A DNA stretch of 6,471 bases, from positions 1 to 6,471 of the forward strand of contig VGPI01000120.1 in assembly GCA_016875595.1 (NCBI GenBank), given 5' to 3'. Below the pieces are notes generated by a model. The model worked only from the letters and a program-made list of their open reading frames with translations, did not search any database and was not told the origin of the DNA. Position numbers and translations under genes: made by a program. How positions within the stretch are numbered: position 1 is the stretch's first letter; each line of letters opens with the position of its first letter. Below are positions 5,494 to 6,471 of this stretch, piece after piece. The DNA comes from Candidatus Cloacimonadota bacterium. GTDB taxonomy: Bacteria > Cloacimonadota > Cloacimonadia > Cloacimonadales > Cloacimonadaceae.

Positions 5494-6471
5494 ATGAAAA
5501 CTTCCGTCCGTTACCTGATATGTTTCCTGTTGGCATTGAGCTTGTGCATTCCCAGCGCTTTGGGGGCTTTGCGTTTTGCCCGTTGGCAGACCTCGATGGG
5601 TTCGATCACCGCTGAGATCTATGATCATCTGATGCCGATCACCGCTACCAATTTCATCAATCTGACCAATAGCGGCTTTTACAACAACCTCATTTTTCAC
5701 CGGGTGGTGGCTGGCTTTGTCATTCAAGACGGATGTCCCTATGGCACGGGATATGGCGGACCCGGATACACCATTCCGGATGAGACGAGTCCCTACCTTT
5801 TCCACAATCAGGCAGGGATCCTGGCAATGGCAAAAACCGCTCAACCCAATTCTGCCGGGTCCCAGTATTATTTTACTCTCGGCGCTTATCCTCATCTCGA
5901 CGGGATCTATGCTATCTTCGGTAAAGCCATCGAGGGTCTGGACGTAATCCAGGAGATCAATCAGGTTCCTACCAACGCTACCGGATTGCCCCTTACACCG
6001 GTCAATATCTTCAGTTTGAGTATGCTCGATCTGAGGATCGGAACCGTTACTCCAACTGATACTTCCACGGTTGTTTACGATGGGGGAGAGCCCGTGATGT
6101 TCATTGTGGAGGCATATGCTGACAATTCACCGCTTACATTTGCCTGGTACGTGGATGGCGTTTTGCAGCAGGGGATGAACGACTTCCTGTTTGAAACCGG
6201 CTTTTCCTCCGCCGGCGAACACACTGTCCAGTGCATCGTTGCCAGTGATGACTATGCCCATACCATTACCTGGAACATCATCAGTACAACTTCGATTCAG
6301 GATGATCTGATGCCTCCGGCAACCCTGCAGGCAGTTTCGTTGGCGCCATCGCCATTTGCTTCTTCCACTACTCTGAACTACCGCAGCGCCAAGGCACAGA
6401 AGGTCTTGATCAGCGTTTATGACCTGAGAGGCAGATTGATCTGCCGGGAAGAATGCCAAGCCCTTCAGGGA
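5494..6471 (+). CDS. Exported cyclophilin-type peptidyl-prolyl isomerase with Ig-like and sorting-type tail, 3' end cut
   Basis: ATG 5494 follows GGAG (5483-5486) by 7 nt, and the frame stays open to the right edge, giving 326 visible codons. Residues 1-24 are a signal peptide: KTSVR, then a hydrophobic core, then SALG with likely cleavage near residue 24 or 25. Residues about 28-182 are a cyclophilin domain that catalyses cis-trans isomerisation of peptidyl-prolyl bonds. It contains FHRVVAGFVIQDG with R70, F75 and Q78 (the equivalents of human CypA R55, F60 and Q63), GILAMAK, GSQYYFTLG with Q124, and HLDGIYAIFGK. The CypA Trp121 and His126 positions are His134 and Tyr139; changes at these sites are common in bacterial enzymes. 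Residues about 183-268 resemble an Ig/PKD-type beta-sandwich (LTFAWYVDGV, AGEHTVQCIVASDD). From about 285, LAPSPFASSTTLNY...VLISVYDLRGRLI matches the Por/type IX-type C-terminal sorting domain, whose end lies beyond the window. The product is probably secreted or surface-attached and folds exported proteins. No lipobox is convincing. Confidence 0.9.
   Translation, partial: MKTSVRYLICFLLALSLCIPSALGALRFARWQTSMGSITAEIYDHLMPITATNFINLTNSGFYNNLIFHRVVAGFVIQDGCPYGTGYGGPGYTIPDETSPYLFHNQAGILAMAKTAQPNSAGSQYYFTLGAYPHLDGIYAIFGKAIEGLDVIQEINQVPTNATGLPLTPVNIFSLSMLDLRIGTVTPTDTSTVVYDGGEPVMFIVEAYADNSPLTFAWYVDGVLQQGMNDFLFETGFSSAGEHTVQCIVASDDYAHTITWNIISTTSIQDDLMPPATLQAVSLAPSPFASSTTLNYRSAKAQKVLISVYDLRGRLICREECQALQG

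Noticed and set aside
5536..5547. Lipobox (LSLC, residues 15-18) in the cyclophilin signal peptide
   Set aside because: The residue before Cys is Leu, not Gly/Ala/Ser, and a better signal peptidase I site follows at SALGA.
5476..5895. A 139-residue open frame on the - strand
   Set aside because: It is antisense to a clear cyclophilin domain and has no recognisable protein signature.

Overview
The window carries five protein-coding genes, all on the + strand. The first and last are cut by the window edges. No tRNA, rRNA, CRISPR array, transposase or integrase is visible. The gene set suggests a Gram-negative bacterium: an outer-membrane beta-barrel protein ending in phenylalanine, and an exported cyclophilin whose tail looks like a Por/type IX-type sorting domain. 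Such tails are typical of the FCB superphylum (Bacteroidota, Cloacimonadota, Fibrobacterota and relatives). Cloacimonadota is my best guess from overall style, but the sequence alone does not prove it.

Layout: (1) nt 3-968, the 3' part of an outer-membrane beta-barrel gene, including the end of its signal peptide. (2) nt 979-1275, a 98-residue protein with an extremely acidic C-terminal tail; its ribosome-binding site overlaps the stop codon of the barrel gene, so the two are probably one transcriptional unit. (3) nt 1276-1576, about 300 bases without a convincing gene. It holds short direct repeats, an 8-bp inverted repeat and a short stretch that reads like the start of a fabF gene. (4) nt 1577-4789, a complete SWIM-like zinc finger plus SNF2/Rad54-type ATPase of about 1070 residues. 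(5) nt 4719-5411, a small protein-kinase-like/aminoglycoside-phosphotransferase-like protein, overlapping or abutting the SNF2 stop. (6) nt 5412-5493, a short intergenic region with a hairpin. (7) nt 5494 to the window end, an exported cyclophilin peptidyl-prolyl isomerase with an Ig/PKD-like domain and a sorting-type tail, open at the right edge.

The genes form two functional themes. Cell-envelope genes (barrel, secreted cyclophilin) flank a cytoplasmic pair (SNF2 ATPase and kinase-like protein). The tight SNF2-kinase junction suggests co-expression; a shared function is inference only. I see no decisive evidence of a wholly new system. The best leads are the SNF2/kinase pair, the acidic-tail protein coupled to a barrel protein, the sorting-tagged cyclophilin, and the fabF-like relic upstream of the SNF2 gene.
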